A stretch of DNA of 64,000 nucleotides. It comes from Thermomicrobiales bacterium. Its GTDB lineage: Bacteria; Chloroflexota; Chloroflexia; Thermomicrobiales; UBA6265. How positions within the stretch are numbered: position 1 is the stretch's first letter; each line of letters begins with the position of its first letter. The notes under the pieces were generated by a model. That model was not told where the DNA came from. It did not search any database and saw only the letters and a program-made list of their open reading frames with translations. This document shows, one piece after another, positions 55,001 through 63,853 of this stretch. A program made the position numbers and the translations under genes. The stretch lies in the NCBI GenBank assembly GCA_023957115.1, contig JAMLHN010000006.1:62001-126000 (forward strand), in the 5' to 3' direction.

Positions 55001-56145
55001 CCGACTTCTACCAGGTGGATAGCCTGCTCACCCCCGATGAACGTGCCGTGCGCGACCGCGTGCGCACCTGGGCTCGCGAGCGGCTGGCGCCCCGTGCGGG
55101 AGATTTCTGGGAACGTGGCGAATTCCAGGCAGATCGGGTGCTGGAGCTGGGAGAGCTCGGTATCGTCGGCGGCATCATTGGGGCGTATGGTTGTCCGTCG
55201 ATCAGCAGTGCCGCATATGGTTTGGCCAGCCAGGAGCTGGCCTATGCCGATTCGTCATTTACCACCTTCTTCGGCGTCCATTCGGGGCTCGCGATGGGGT
55301 CGATCGCGCTCTTCGGTACCGAGGAACAGAAGCAGCGATGGCTTCCTCCCATGGCGCGATGCGAGGTGATCGGCGCATTTGCGCTCACCGAACCCGAACA
55401 TGGCAGCGACGCCGCCCACCTGGAAACCGTCGCCGCTCCGGTCGACGGCGGGTATCGACTCAACGGAGGCAAACGCTGGATCGGCAACGGCGACAACTTC
55501 GGAGTCGCCGTCCTCTGGGCACAAACGCCGGATGGAATCGCCCCGTTCCTCTTCGAGCCGGACACCGATGGCTTCAGCCGAACGCCGATGCGCGGGAAAT
55601 TGGCGAAGCGCGGGGTCACGAATGTCGAAATGACCTTTGCGAACTGCTTCGTCCCCGAATCCCACCGAATGCCGGTCGCAGGATTCCGCAACGTGGCCGA
55701 GATCCTGCGAATCACCCGGCATCATGTCTCGTGGACTGCTCTGGGAGAGGCAATCGCCTGTTACGAAGCAGCCCTTGCCCACGCACGGCAACGGGTTCAG
55801 TTCGGGAAGCCGATTGGCTCCTTTCAGCTCGTGCAGGAAAAGCTGGTCGAGATGGCTACGGAGATCACCAAAGCACAGCTTCTTTCGCTGCAGCTCTCGC
55901 GGCTGCTGGATGCCGGCAACGCGACCGCCGGTATGACCGCCATGGCCAAAGCGAACAATTCGAAGATCGCGCGGGATTGCGCGCGCCTCGCCCGCGAGAT
56001 TCTGGGCGGCGACGGCATCCTGCTCCAGAACGACGTCATCCGGCACATGCTCGATATCGAAGCGATCTATACCTTCGAGGGCACCTGGGACATCAATACG
56101 CTCATCGCCGGCCGCGAGCTGACGGGATTGAGCGCGTTCGGTTGA
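54997..56145 (+). CDS. Acyl-CoA dehydrogenase (glutaryl-CoA dehydrogenase-like)
   Basis: A 382-residue FAD enzyme that makes an alpha,beta-double bond in acyl-CoA. It has A-L-T-E-P-E-H-G-S-D, K-R-W-I-G-N-G, a Q-F-G-K-P-I-G-S-F-Q FAD loop and the C-terminal Y-T-F-E-G-T-W-D-I-N-T with the catalytic Glu. This tail and T-E-P-E-H-G-S-D resemble glutaryl-CoA dehydrogenases. With the hydroxyacyl-CoA dehydrogenase and the crotonases on the other strand it completes the first three steps of a beta-oxidation cycle; no thiolase is in view. Confidence 0.92.
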   Translation: MTDFYQVDSLLTPDERAVRDRVRTWARERLAPRAGDFWERGEFQADRVLELGELGIVGGIIGAYGCPSISSAAYGLASQELAYADSSFTTFFGVHSGLAMGSIALFGTEEQKQRWLPPMARCEVIGAFALTEPEHGSDAAHLETVAAPVDGGYRLNGGKRWIGNGDNFGVAVLWAQTPDGIAPFLFEPDTDGFSRTPMRGKLAKRGVTNVEMTFANCFVPESHRMPVAGFRNVAEILRITRHHVSWTALGEAIACYEAALAHARQRVQFGKPIGSFQLVQEKLVEMATEITKAQLLSLQLSRLLDAGNATAGMTAMAKANNSKIARDCARLAREILGGDGILLQNDVIRHMLDIEAIYTFEGTWDINTLIAGRELTGLSAFG

Positions 56146-56153
56146 CTTTCGGG

Positions 56154-56282
56154 TCCTGAGTCCTGGGGCCTGCGTCCTGAGTAGTTTCGGGTGCCTCTAT
56201 TTGGGACCTTGTGAGGTCCTTATCACAGTCTGGCCAACACCGCGTTACGTTCTTCTCAGGACTCAAGACCCAGGACTCACGA
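56154..56282. repeat. Heptamer-word inverted element F
   Basis: The left arm 56154-56181 is TCCTGAG, TCCTGGG, GCCTGCG, TCCTGAG, starting nine bases after the acyl-CoA dehydrogenase stop. The right arm 56255-56282 is CTCAGGA, CTCAAGA, CCCAGGA, CTCACGA, ending directly against the stop codon of the convergent kinase-like gene. Both arms are exactly 28 bases. Confidence 0.9.
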
Positions 56283-58547
56283 CTACGCGTTGACCGAACC
56301 AGAAACACCGGTCGTTTCGGTCGACTTAAGTGGATTGCTGGCGCGGGCACGGGTGAGCACGGCTGCTACGCGATCCTGCTCGTCCGGGGTGAGGGTGGCG
56401 ATTGCGCCGTAGGGATCGGGATCGGCCGCGGTCAGGATGGCAACGTCGTCCTGGTTCCGAATCGCTTCGCGCAGTCGTTCCCGATGCGCTGCCCGCCGCA
56501 CATCGAGCTCGAGTCCCGCAAAATCGAGTCCATGTCCCAGATAGGGCGTGCTGACGCCGAAGACCTCGCGTGCCGCCGGCAGCAACCGCCCCAACCGCGC
56601 ATAGTCGGGCGGATTGGACACCGCTGCCCGGCGAATCGAGGCAACCAAACTGAGCCGGTCGGCGACACGCTGCACCGTTGCCCAATCGAGATCGCGTGGA
56701 AGCAGGGCTCCGCTGTTTTCGATGTCGTTCATGGCATCGACCAGTTTGCGATCGTCGTTTGTTTCCAATGCCTCACGTAGTCGCATCGTAGCGCGACGCT
56801 GGGCAATCAATCGCGACGCCCGCCGCTGCTCGGACGGGCCGAGCAACCCGTCCGCCTCCGGCGGCATCGCGGCGCGGAGCTCGGCGATGGCGACCGCGTC
56901 ACGATCCGCCAATGCCTTGCGAATCATCGTCAGCCACCGGCGACGTCCCTGCGCCAGTGCGATGCGCGCCTTGTCCTCGGTACTGAGATAGTCCGTCTCC
57001 TGCAGCAGCTCATCGAGCTGGCAGGCGAGAATTTGGTCATCGGCGTCGAGATCGATCGCATTCTGGAGCTGTTGCCATTTGATGGCCAACCGCACCGAGC
57101 GCTCGGCCGAACGGGAAATCCCACGCAGCTCATCCAGCTCGCCGCTCAGTGCCATGTCAGCAAGTTTTTCTCGATCGTCACGTTGTAACGCTTCGATCAG
57201 GCTGGCCCGCAGATCGCTTTGATGCAGTGCGCGCCGGTACGCGCGCCGTGCCGCTGGAGGCACGGCAATCACCAGCGATTCCGCCTGTTCGACTGCGGCA
57301 ATCAGCTCATCGTCGTCGCCAGAATCCATCGCGCCAGCAACGCGCTGCCGCACGTGCTCAGTCGCGAGATTCGTCGCCTGAATCGCATAGGGAATGACAT
57401 CCGGTTGGTGGCGTACGCCGGGCCAGAGGGCGACGACAGATTCGGCATCGCGATCGATGACTGCCTGAATGAACCCGGAGACCCGGTCGTCCTCCTCGAC
57501 ACGCGGCGCAACATCGAACCAGGTCGCCTCGGCGGCAACCGGCGCCGCCGGAGGCGCGACTGGCTGCGGCTCAGGTGGAGCATGTCGCTCGATGACGGCC
57601 TCGCGAGCCGCCTGCCAGGCATCGTCGATCGGCGGAACCGCATCGACCGCCGACTGGCAGGCCACGCGGAGAATGCCGAGCACGGCCTGGAATTCTTCGT
57701 CCTCCAACGTACGCAGGCGCTCGAAGAGCTTCGACTTGCCAGGCGAGGCGAGATCGGCCGCTCCGAAGAGCAGAGCGCCATCGATCCGGGAGGGTGGATC
57801 GCCAAACTCATCCCGCAACGCTGGATCGAGCGCGAGCGCCCGCAGGGACGTATAGATGAGCAGGGCGGCAAAATCGTCTCGCCGTTCTGGCGCGGAGGCG
57901 ATTCCACGTGGATGGCCGTAGGTCGCCGGTGGTTTGTGCTTGGAAACGGAGACCGCGCCTGGCCACCAGGCCGTGTCGTAATCGACCAGTATCGGACCAC
58001 GCTCCAGATCGATCATCACGTTCTGCCCGGTCAGGTTTCCGTGCGAGAACTCGACATCGCGGTTCGCGGCCAGGGCCCGCAACCACGAATTCGCGAGTGC
58101 GCTGAGGACGCGAGATTCGCGCTGACGCGCCGCGCGATCGACGGCTTCCAACAGCGTGGGGCCCTCGATCCATTCCATCGCGATCACCGGTTCGGAGAGC
58201 GAGCGGAAATCCGGGCCTGGAAGCAAGAGTCCTTCCGGGAAGAGATGGACGAACTGAACCAGCGGCGAATGCTCGGACGCACGCAAACGTCGCAACGTCG
58301 AATCCTTCGACAATCGCTGATACCGGGCGAGCACCGCATTGTCCAGCCGGTCGGTCAGGAAACAACGAAGCGCGACGTAGCCCGGGGCCGCGTTCTCCAG
58401 CCGGTAGACAACCGCGTCACGTCCAGCGACTCGGAACGGCTGATTCTCTCCAGCCATCGTGATCGAACCGCCGCCCAAGGCTCGGAATGCCGCCAGGTTT
58501 CTTCCCGGGCGGAGCATGGCGTGATCGAATGTGGCAATCGTGGGCAT
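56283..58547 (-). CDS. Kinase-like protein with long helical C-terminus (probable pseudokinase)
   Basis: A 754-residue soluble protein. Residues about 30-300 have a protein-kinase layout, but key residues are altered: the VAxK motif reads V-A-L-R, the catalytic loop reads H-G-N-L-T-G-Q-N instead of HRD, and the DFG is V-D-Y-D-T-A. A hinge-like E-W-I-E-G-P-T-L-L is present. The remaining 450 residues are charged and helix-rich, with repeated A-x-A-L-x-x-x-D-x-E words. Start ATG 58545-58547 has only a weak ribosome site. It is divergent from two membrane/coiled-coil genes, with which it probably works. An active atypical kinase cannot be excluded. Confidence 0.75.
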   Translation of the reverse strand: MPTIATFDHAMLRPGRNLAAFRALGGGSITMAGENQPFRVAGRDAVVYRLENAAPGYVALRCFLTDRLDNAVLARYQRLSKDSTLRRLRASEHSPLVQFVHLFPEGLLLPGPDFRSLSEPVIAMEWIEGPTLLEAVDRAARQRESRVLSALANSWLRALAANRDVEFSHGNLTGQNVMIDLERGPILVDYDTAWWPGAVSVSKHKPPATYGHPRGIASAPERRDDFAALLIYTSLRALALDPALRDEFGDPPSRIDGALLFGAADLASPGKSKLFERLRTLEDEEFQAVLGILRVACQSAVDAVPPIDDAWQAAREAVIERHAPPEPQPVAPPAAPVAAEATWFDVAPRVEEDDRVSGFIQAVIDRDAESVVALWPGVRHQPDVIPYAIQATNLATEHVRQRVAGAMDSGDDDELIAAVEQAESLVIAVPPAARRAYRRALHQSDLRASLIEALQRDDREKLADMALSGELDELRGISRSAERSVRLAIKWQQLQNAIDLDADDQILACQLDELLQETDYLSTEDKARIALAQGRRRWLTMIRKALADRDAVAIAELRAAMPPEADGLLGPSEQRRASRLIAQRRATMRLREALETNDDRKLVDAMNDIENSGALLPRDLDWATVQRVADRLSLVASIRRAAVSNPPDYARLGRLLPAAREVFGVSTPYLGHGLDFAGLELDVRRAAHRERLREAIRNQDDVAILTAADPDPYGAIATLTPDEQDRVAAVLTRARASNPLKSTETTGVSGSVNA

Positions 58548-58716
58548 AGCTCGTTTCGTGCTCGATCCCTGTACGTTCGCTGAGGATGGGGTACCAGCAG
58601 GGATGTCTTGAATGGTACATTGTCCCTGCGCAGAGGGAAGCGCACCGTCAGTCCACCCGCACGCGGACCCCTCGTCCGGACTCTTTCTTTCGACCGAGAT
58701 ACCCAGGCCTACCGGC

Positions 58717-60390
58717 ATGCGGCTTCGTTCAACTCCAACCGAATCATCCCCAGGCGATATCACCAACGGCGCGAATGCCGCGTGGCCCACGTCGCCCGGA
58801 TTCAGTCTCGATCGCGCTCGTCACCGCCCGTCGACGACGAGTGAGGTCACTCGTGAGCTGGAGACGATGGCCGCTTCGGTGGCCGAGGTCGATCCAAAAT
58901 CGGCCGAGCGCCTGAGCGATCTCGCCTCGTCGCTCGAAACCGACGAAACCCGGCTGCGCTGGGCCGATGTCGAAATGCGGCAGGCGTTCAACACGCAACA
59001 GATTGCGCATGCCTATGCGGTCAAGCACGAAGGTGGATACGTTCCGGCAATCGTCGACCGAATCGATCGATTGCGGAACGTCATGATTCTGCTTCCGATT
59101 CTCCTCACCTGGTTTGCCCTGTTCGAGGCAAGCCGCAACTACGCCAAGTTCATCGAAGCCAACCCGGAAGAGGTCCGAAAACCGTTCCTCCTCCTCTGGG
59201 AGGAGAATTTTGGCGGTACGGCTCCGTTCTGGTCACCGTCGTTTTCCATCCTGGCGCTTACCGACGCCGCCATCATCGCATTCATCATCTTCCTGACGTT
59301 CTATTCGCATGGCCGCCGAGAGGCGCGCGAGGAAGCAATCGACAAGAGCGCCGTCGCGTTCCAGACCGAGCTGGACAATGCGCTGGCCGAAGCTACCGTT
59401 GCGCTCGCCCCGGATCGTGCTGGGCGCCCGGCCATGCTGGCCCGCAGTGTCCACCGCCTGGCCGACCGATTCGACAACTCCAGTCAGGAGCTCCTGACCC
59501 GGCTCAAGGCCGAGCACGACCGGCTTGCCTCGATCGCCAATCGACGCGAGCGTGAGATCGCCGACTTCGGCGTATTCGCCAGCGGCATGCGAGCCGGCGC
59601 CGAGGAAACGCATCGTGTCCTGCTCGAGATGAAACAGCTCTCGACCGGATTGCAGGAAGCGCTCGAAGATCTGGCCAGTGAAGTCAGTGCCTCGGGCGAG
59701 AACCAACGCGCCTTGCAGAAATCGGTGACCTCCCTCGAACGGCTGATGGGAGCCGGAATGCAAAGCGACGCCGCACTGACCCGCAAGCTGGCCGAAGCCG
59801 CCGACGCGCTGGCCGATGCCGCGGACCGCTCACTTGCCGGTGCGGAAACCGCTTCGCAAGCCGGACGGCTGGCAACCGATGCAGTGCACGGCATCGTCGA
59901 TCTGACCGCTTCGCTCTCCGGAGGGCAAGCCCGCCTGGAACACGCCCTTTCCGAACAGACGGAGGCAAATGCCAAGCTGGCCGACTCGCTCCGATCGGGC
60001 ATGGGCGGCGTCAGTGCCTCCTCGCGCAGCCTCGGCGACATCTCGATGGCCCTGGCCCAGCTGCGCGAAGAGTTCAATCGCATGTCACAGCTCTCCGAGG
60101 AGCAGACGATGACCCTCGCCCGGCTTCTCTCCGAGCAGAACACCATGGCATCGAGCCTGTCCGACGTTGCGCGCGATCTGAGTGCCACCGGCGTGTCGAC
60201 CTCGTTGCGCCAGCGAGAGATGAACGACGAGCTCGGCTCACTCGTACGCCGGCTCGATTCACTGGCAGCCACGTTGACGCATATCGCGGGAGGCGCGGAC
60301 GCGGCCTGGCTGCAGGGCGGCTCCGCATATACCGAAGACGAACCCGCACCTCGCGGGCGCAAGGGCGGTTGGCCCGGTGGCAACCGCTGA
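58717..60390 (+). CDS. Two-TM membrane protein with long coiled-coil tail
   Basis: About 557 residues. A soluble N-terminal region is followed by two hydrophobic helices (roughly residues 122-140, M-I-L-L-P-I-L-L-T-W-F-A-L-F, and 177-197, A-I-I-A-F-I-I-F-L-T-F). A cytoplasmic-type Arg/Glu-rich stretch and about 300 residues of heptad-pattern coiled coil with Ala, Gln and Ser, similar to chemoreceptor tails, come next. The hairpin-forming E/K methyl-receptor tip is absent. ATG 58717 is my choice; ATG 58612 would leave only 64 bp to the divergent kinase-like gene, and ATG 58867 is a shorter option. Family unknown. Confidence 0.65.
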   Translation: MRLRSTPTESSPGDITNGANAAWPTSPGFSLDRARHRPSTTSEVTRELETMAASVAEVDPKSAERLSDLASSLETDETRLRWADVEMRQAFNTQQIAHAYAVKHEGGYVPAIVDRIDRLRNVMILLPILLTWFALFEASRNYAKFIEANPEEVRKPFLLLWEENFGGTAPFWSPSFSILALTDAAIIAFIIFLTFYSHGRREAREEAIDKSAVAFQTELDNALAEATVALAPDRAGRPAMLARSVHRLADRFDNSSQELLTRLKAEHDRLASIANRREREIADFGVFASGMRAGAEETHRVLLEMKQLSTGLQEALEDLASEVSASGENQRALQKSVTSLERLMGAGMQSDAALTRKLAEAADALADAADRSLAGAETASQAGRLATDAVHGIVDLTASLSGGQARLEHALSEQTEANAKLADSLRSGMGGVSASSRSLGDISMALAQLREEFNRMSQLSEEQTMTLARLLSEQNTMASSLSDVARDLSATGVSTSLRQREMNDELGSLVRRLDSLAATLTHIAGGADAAWLQGGSAYTEDEPAPRGRKGGWPGGNR

Positions 60391-60441
60391 TCCGCGCATG
60401 AGCCGTCTACGCCCCCAGCATCCAACGAGGATTGACGTCCG

Positions 60442-61590
60442 ATGAGGGTACGTCGCCGCCGCGAAGGCCGAGACATGATCCTGCTGGGCGGTTGGCTCTT
60501 TGCCGACCTCCTGCTCGGCCTGGCTATGCTCTTCCTGACCGCGAACACCGTCGGCACGCCGCCCCCGACCGCCACGCCGACGCCGTCTCCGAATGCCTAC
60601 GCCACGATGGCCGTTGCCGCGGCCGCGACGGCGACCGCTCAACAGAAAGAGCTCGACGAGCTCAATATCACCGCTACCGCGGTCGACCAGCAAGCCGCCG
60701 CAACCGCAGCGGCACAGGCCACCCAGCAGGCAATCCTGGCCCAGCGCGCCACCGAGGCGGCGCTCCTGCAGCTCACGCCGCAGGCCCGGACCGATGAAGA
60801 ACGCGCCACCGCCAATGCAGAAGCGACCCAACAGGCGCTTGCTGCCGAGGCGACGCTGGCCGCCTTTGCCACCCAGCAAGCCGAATCGAATCTGAGCAAC
60901 GACGAGCTGACCAATCAGTTGGCCACCGCGGCCGCGCAGGCCACGGAAAACGCGGCCAGCGCGCAGCAGACGATCGAGGCCCAGCAGACCCAGGCAGCGG
61001 AGGTGGCCCTGATTGCCACCCAAAACGCCGAATCCGGCGCGAACGATCTGGCGACCGCCCAAGCCGAGGCAGCAGCCGCACAGGCGACGGCAGAGGCGCT
61101 CGCAGCCGCGAATCAATCGAGCCGATTCCGATATCGCCAATGGCCCAGGCGGCAGAAGTGGTGAATCAGATCAAGCAATGGTTGCCGCCATCAGCACCCA
61201 GCAGCCTCGAATGCCACCGCGACCGTGCTCGCCCAGCAGGCAGCCCAGGGATCGATCGATCCTCGAAGGTCGAGCTCGATCGACGTCGACTACGCCGGTC
61301 CCCATAAATGGCGATCCGGACGCGATCGAGGAACCAGCGACGCCGTCGAATATCCCCCAACCCTATCAGGGTGCCGGAGTCGGTCTTTCACCACCTTTGG
61401 CTGGAGCTCGATCTCCAGACCGGTATCGCGGTCGCAGGAGCGGTCAATCAGATCCTGAGGACGATTTCGAGATCTCTGGCGATGCCGCGCTGGAAGACTT
61501 TGCATCGCTGCAGGATCTCCTGGCCGGGGTCGATCTCAACTTTCTCGCCAAGGCTGCGACGCGCTTGGCACGTAGACGGGCCCGGAGCCT
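60442..61590 (+). pseudogene. MotB-like single-TM protein with Ala/Thr/Gln coiled coil, frameshifted 3' half
   Basis: The first 230 codons are intact: a basic N-terminus, one helix with a buried Asp (W-L-F-A-D-L-L-L-G-L-A, Asp22) as in MotB/ExbD/ZorB, a Thr/Pro linker and an A-T-A-x-A-Q-x-A coiled coil. The frame stops at 61164 after a shift near 61120, but coding signal continues in other frames: N-A-T-A-T-V-L-A-Q-Q-A (about 61211), L-Q-T-G-I-A-V-A-G-A-V-N-Q-I-L-R (about 61412) and G-D-A-A-L-E-D-F-A-S-L-Q-D (61483). The last suggests a compact C-terminal domain ending near 61590. It lies 51 bp after the coiled-coil gene. Confidence 0.6.
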
Positions 61591-61718
61591 GAGCCCGAGC
61601 CCGGAGCCCGAGCCCGGAGCCCGAGCCCGAGCCTGAGCCCGGAGCCCGGAGCCCGGAGCCCGGAGCCCGGAGCCCGGAGTTCGAGCCCGAGCCTGGAGCC
61701 CGGAGCCCGGAGCCCGGG
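61578..61718. repeat. GAGCCCG minisatellite
   Basis: About 140 bases of tandem GGAGCCC and GAGCCC words with a few GAGCCTG variants, single orientation. Units alternate between 6 and 7 bases. It directly follows the frameshifted MotB-like gene. Confidence 0.85.
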
Positions 61719-61913
61719 AGAGTATCCGGCGCGAGCAACGGACGTGTTATGCGGCATCCGGGTTCCGAATAATTGTTTGGGGATCGGGTAGAGCAGGCCC
61801 TGTGCCGGCGGTGCTTCGCCGGCGGCTGCGGCCTGCGTCTGCAGCGCGATGCTCGGTCGGAGTGGAGGTGAGCCGATCATGCCTCATCTCGTTGTGTTCA
61901 CCCTGATTCCCTG
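61719..61913. other. Intergenic stretch with GC hairpin
   Basis: No gene is seen. 61793-61836 folds into a nested hairpin with outer arms GCAGGCC/GGCCTGC and inner arms GCCGGCG/CGCCGGC. It shares the GGCCCTGTGCCG word with the perfect hairpin at 24195-24251. Confidence 0.5.
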
Positions 61914-62987
61914 TTATGCGGAGAGAGCCCGGCGGTAGGTTTCTGCGGTCAGTTGGGCGGTACGAGACCAGGGAAATGCCGCGGCGCGTTCCAGGCCGCG
62001 GCGGGAGAGCTCTTCGGCAAGCTCCACATTCCCGGCCAGATCGACGATTGCCGCGGCCAGCGACGCCGCGTCCGGTTCGACGAGCATGCCCGCCTCCCCG
62101 GTGACTTCGGGATGCGAGGTCCGGTTGCTGGCAACGACCGGAACACCGTGCGCCATCGCCTCCAGGATCGGCAAACCGAATCCCTCGCTGAGGGACGGGG
62201 CAACGACGATCCGGGCATGTCGATAGAGTGCCTGCTTCTCACGTTCGTTCACGCGTCCGGTCAGCACGACACAATCCGTGAGACCGTATTGCTCGATGAT
62301 GGGACGAATGGGAGGGTAGACCACGGGATTCCCGGTGTGCGCAGCCCCCAGAAGGACGAGACGCCATTCTCCGCCAAGCTGCCGTCTTGCCGTGGCAAAG
62401 GCCGCCAACAGTGCCGGGAGATTCTTGCGAACGTCGAACCCACCCGCGTGGAGCAGATAGGGTCCGCAGACGAATGGCGGGGTCCCGCTATCGCTCGGCA
62501 TGTCGACGCCCATCGGAATCACGTCGATACGATCGCGCTCGATTTTCAGGATCTCCTGTACGGCAGTCGCGACGAATGCCGAGGGAACGATGATCCGGCT
62601 CGCCCGTGGGATGGTGCGGCTCATGACATCCGCCAGGACGCGCGCGGGCATCGAGGCGCGGTATTCGGGTATCTGCACGGGGATCAGGTCGTGCACCGTG
62701 ACGACCGCCGGGCGTCGGAACCGCGCCGGCGCGGCGAATCGCGTCATATGCAGAAGATCGACGCCGGCCTCGTCTGCTGCCTGAGCGACATCGAAGAGAT
62801 CCCACTTCAGCCGAGCCAGACGATTCGAGCGGCGCAGGAGTCCGCCAGGCGTAACCAGCGGTACGACGTCGATGCCGGAATCTCGGTTTCTGAATGCCGC
62901 GATCAACGCTTCGACATAGGTTCGCACACCGGACGGTGGATACGCGAGCGGGGCAATATCGAGGCCGATTCTGAGCGAATCTCTCAT
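61914..62987 (-). CDS. Glycosyltransferase, GT4 (group 1) family
   Basis: A 357-residue retaining GT-B glycosyltransferase. The N-terminal half has the P-P-S-G-V-R-T-Y acceptor loop and D-L-L-H-M-T. The C-terminal half has L-L-H-A-G-G-F-D-V-R-K-N, V-L-T-G-R-V-N-E, and P-S-L-S-E-G-F-G-L-P-I-L-E-A-M-A, the nucleotide-sugar E-x7-E site. It probably adds a hexose such as mannose to a surface glycan or lipid carrier. I chose the ATG 62985-62987; a TTG at 63029 is possible. It is a single gene in this window. Confidence 0.92.
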   Translation of the reverse strand: MRDSLRIGLDIAPLAYPPSGVRTYVEALIAAFRNRDSGIDVVPLVTPGGLLRRSNRLARLKWDLFDVAQAADEAGVDLLHMTRFAAPARFRRPAVVTVHDLIPVQIPEYRASMPARVLADVMSRTIPRASRIIVPSAFVATAVQEILKIERDRIDVIPMGVDMPSDSGTPPFVCGPYLLHAGGFDVRKNLPALLAAFATARRQLGGEWRLVLLGAAHTGNPVVYPPIRPIIEQYGLTDCVVLTGRVNEREKQALYRHARIVVAPSLSEGFGLPILEAMAHGVPVVASNRTSHPEVTGEAGMLVEPDAASLAAAIVDLAGNVELAEELSRRGLERAAAFPWSRTAQLTAETYRRALSA

Positions 62988-63271
62988 CGTCTTCCGGAAA
63001 ATCTGTGGGTACTTGTATTCCGACACCAACTCTGACGTGAACGTTCGAGATCCGCCGCCGGGAAGCCTGGGGCCGATGTCCGCAATCTCGTTCCCATCGT
63101 TTGGTCAGAGGGGGTAGTATAGCCATTGAGGTGATGGCCTCGGCTTCCGGTTTCGAGCCAGCGGTCCTGCGGAGATCCACTTCCAACGGCGGAACGGACT
63201 GGCAGGAGTCGCACAGACGTGCTAGTATTCCGGAAGTAACTTGTAAATAGTAACCACGTCGGAGATGACGA

Positions 63272-63613
63272 ATGTCCAAGTGCATTGAGATTACAGACGC
63301 CCAGTTCGATGACGAAGTCACGAAGTCGGATAAGCTGGTTCTGGTCGACTTCTGGGCGCCCTGGTGCGGCCCCTGCCGCGCAATCGCTCCCATCCTGAAC
63401 GACCTCGCGAAAGAGCGAGAAGATACCGTCAAGGTCGTCAAGATCAATGTCGATGAGGAGCAGGTCAATGCCGCTAAGCTGGGCATCATGACGATTCCGA
63501 CCCTCGTCCTCTTCAAGGACGGTCAGCCAGTCGATCGCTTGCTCGGCGGTTATCCCAAGCGCACCATTGTCGAGCGTGTCGAGAAGCACGTCTCGGCCCC
63601 CGTCGCGAGCTGA
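63272..63613 (+). CDS. trxA: Thioredoxin
   Basis: A 113-residue thioredoxin. The redox pair is in W-C-G-P-C (Cys32 and Cys35), the buried Asp is in V-D-F-W and the cis-Pro is in M-T-I-P-T. Cys4 is an extra N-terminal cysteine. ATG 63272 follows GGAG. Thioredoxin reduces disulfides and recharges peroxidases, so it could serve the peroxiredoxin at 42009, though the genes are far apart. A strong terminator follows. Confidence 0.97.
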   Translation: MSKCIEITDAQFDDEVTKSDKLVLVDFWAPWCGPCRAIAPILNDLAKEREDTVKVVKINVDEEQVNAAKLGIMTIPTLVLFKDGQPVDRLLGGYPKRTIVERVEKHVSAPVAS

Positions 63614-63640
63614 TCTCGGGCTATACAACGAATAGAACCG

Positions 63641-63670
63641 AAAAAGGGGCGGCCGAGTGGCCGCCCTTTC
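63641..63670 (+). terminator. Rho-independent terminator after trxA
   Basis: AAAAA, then arms GGGCGGCC/GGCCGCCC around a GAGT loop and a T-rich end, 28 bp after the trxA stop. Confidence 0.88.
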
Positions 63671-63673
63671 TTG

Positions 63674-63701
63674 TGGAGTTGGGATCTCGGAGTTTGGGCG
63701 T
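63674..63701 (+). repeat. Four-heptamer single arm after trxA
   Basis: TGGAGTT, GGGATCT, CGGAGTT, TGGGCGT follow the terminator immediately. Further 7-base words (GTCTTGG, GTTCTGG, GGACTGA) continue to about 63732. No inverted partner is seen before the window ends. Confidence 0.6.
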
Positions 63702-63853
63702 ACCTGGAGAAGTCTTGGGTTCTGGGGACTGATCCGGAGTCCGTCTGAACGCTCCGGGACGGCGTGGCGTCGATTCGCCGCGTTCCCAACGTTGAAACGC
63801 TGGGCTCATACTCCTTCAGTGCCTACGTTCGCGAACAAACGACGTGATCGTCC

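Noticed and set aside
58717-61590. Zorya-type ZorAB anti-phage system
   Set aside because: The large protein has only two visible helices, no MotA core, and the small one has no recognisable OmpA-like domain; no ZorC/ZorD/ZorE is nearby. Only the stator-like Asp helix is similar.
61013-61636. Separate 207-residue gene overlapping the MotB-like gene
   Set aside because: Its first half is the wrong-frame reading of the coiled coil and its end is repeat DNA; only the middle looks like real protein and fits as the frameshifted C-terminus.
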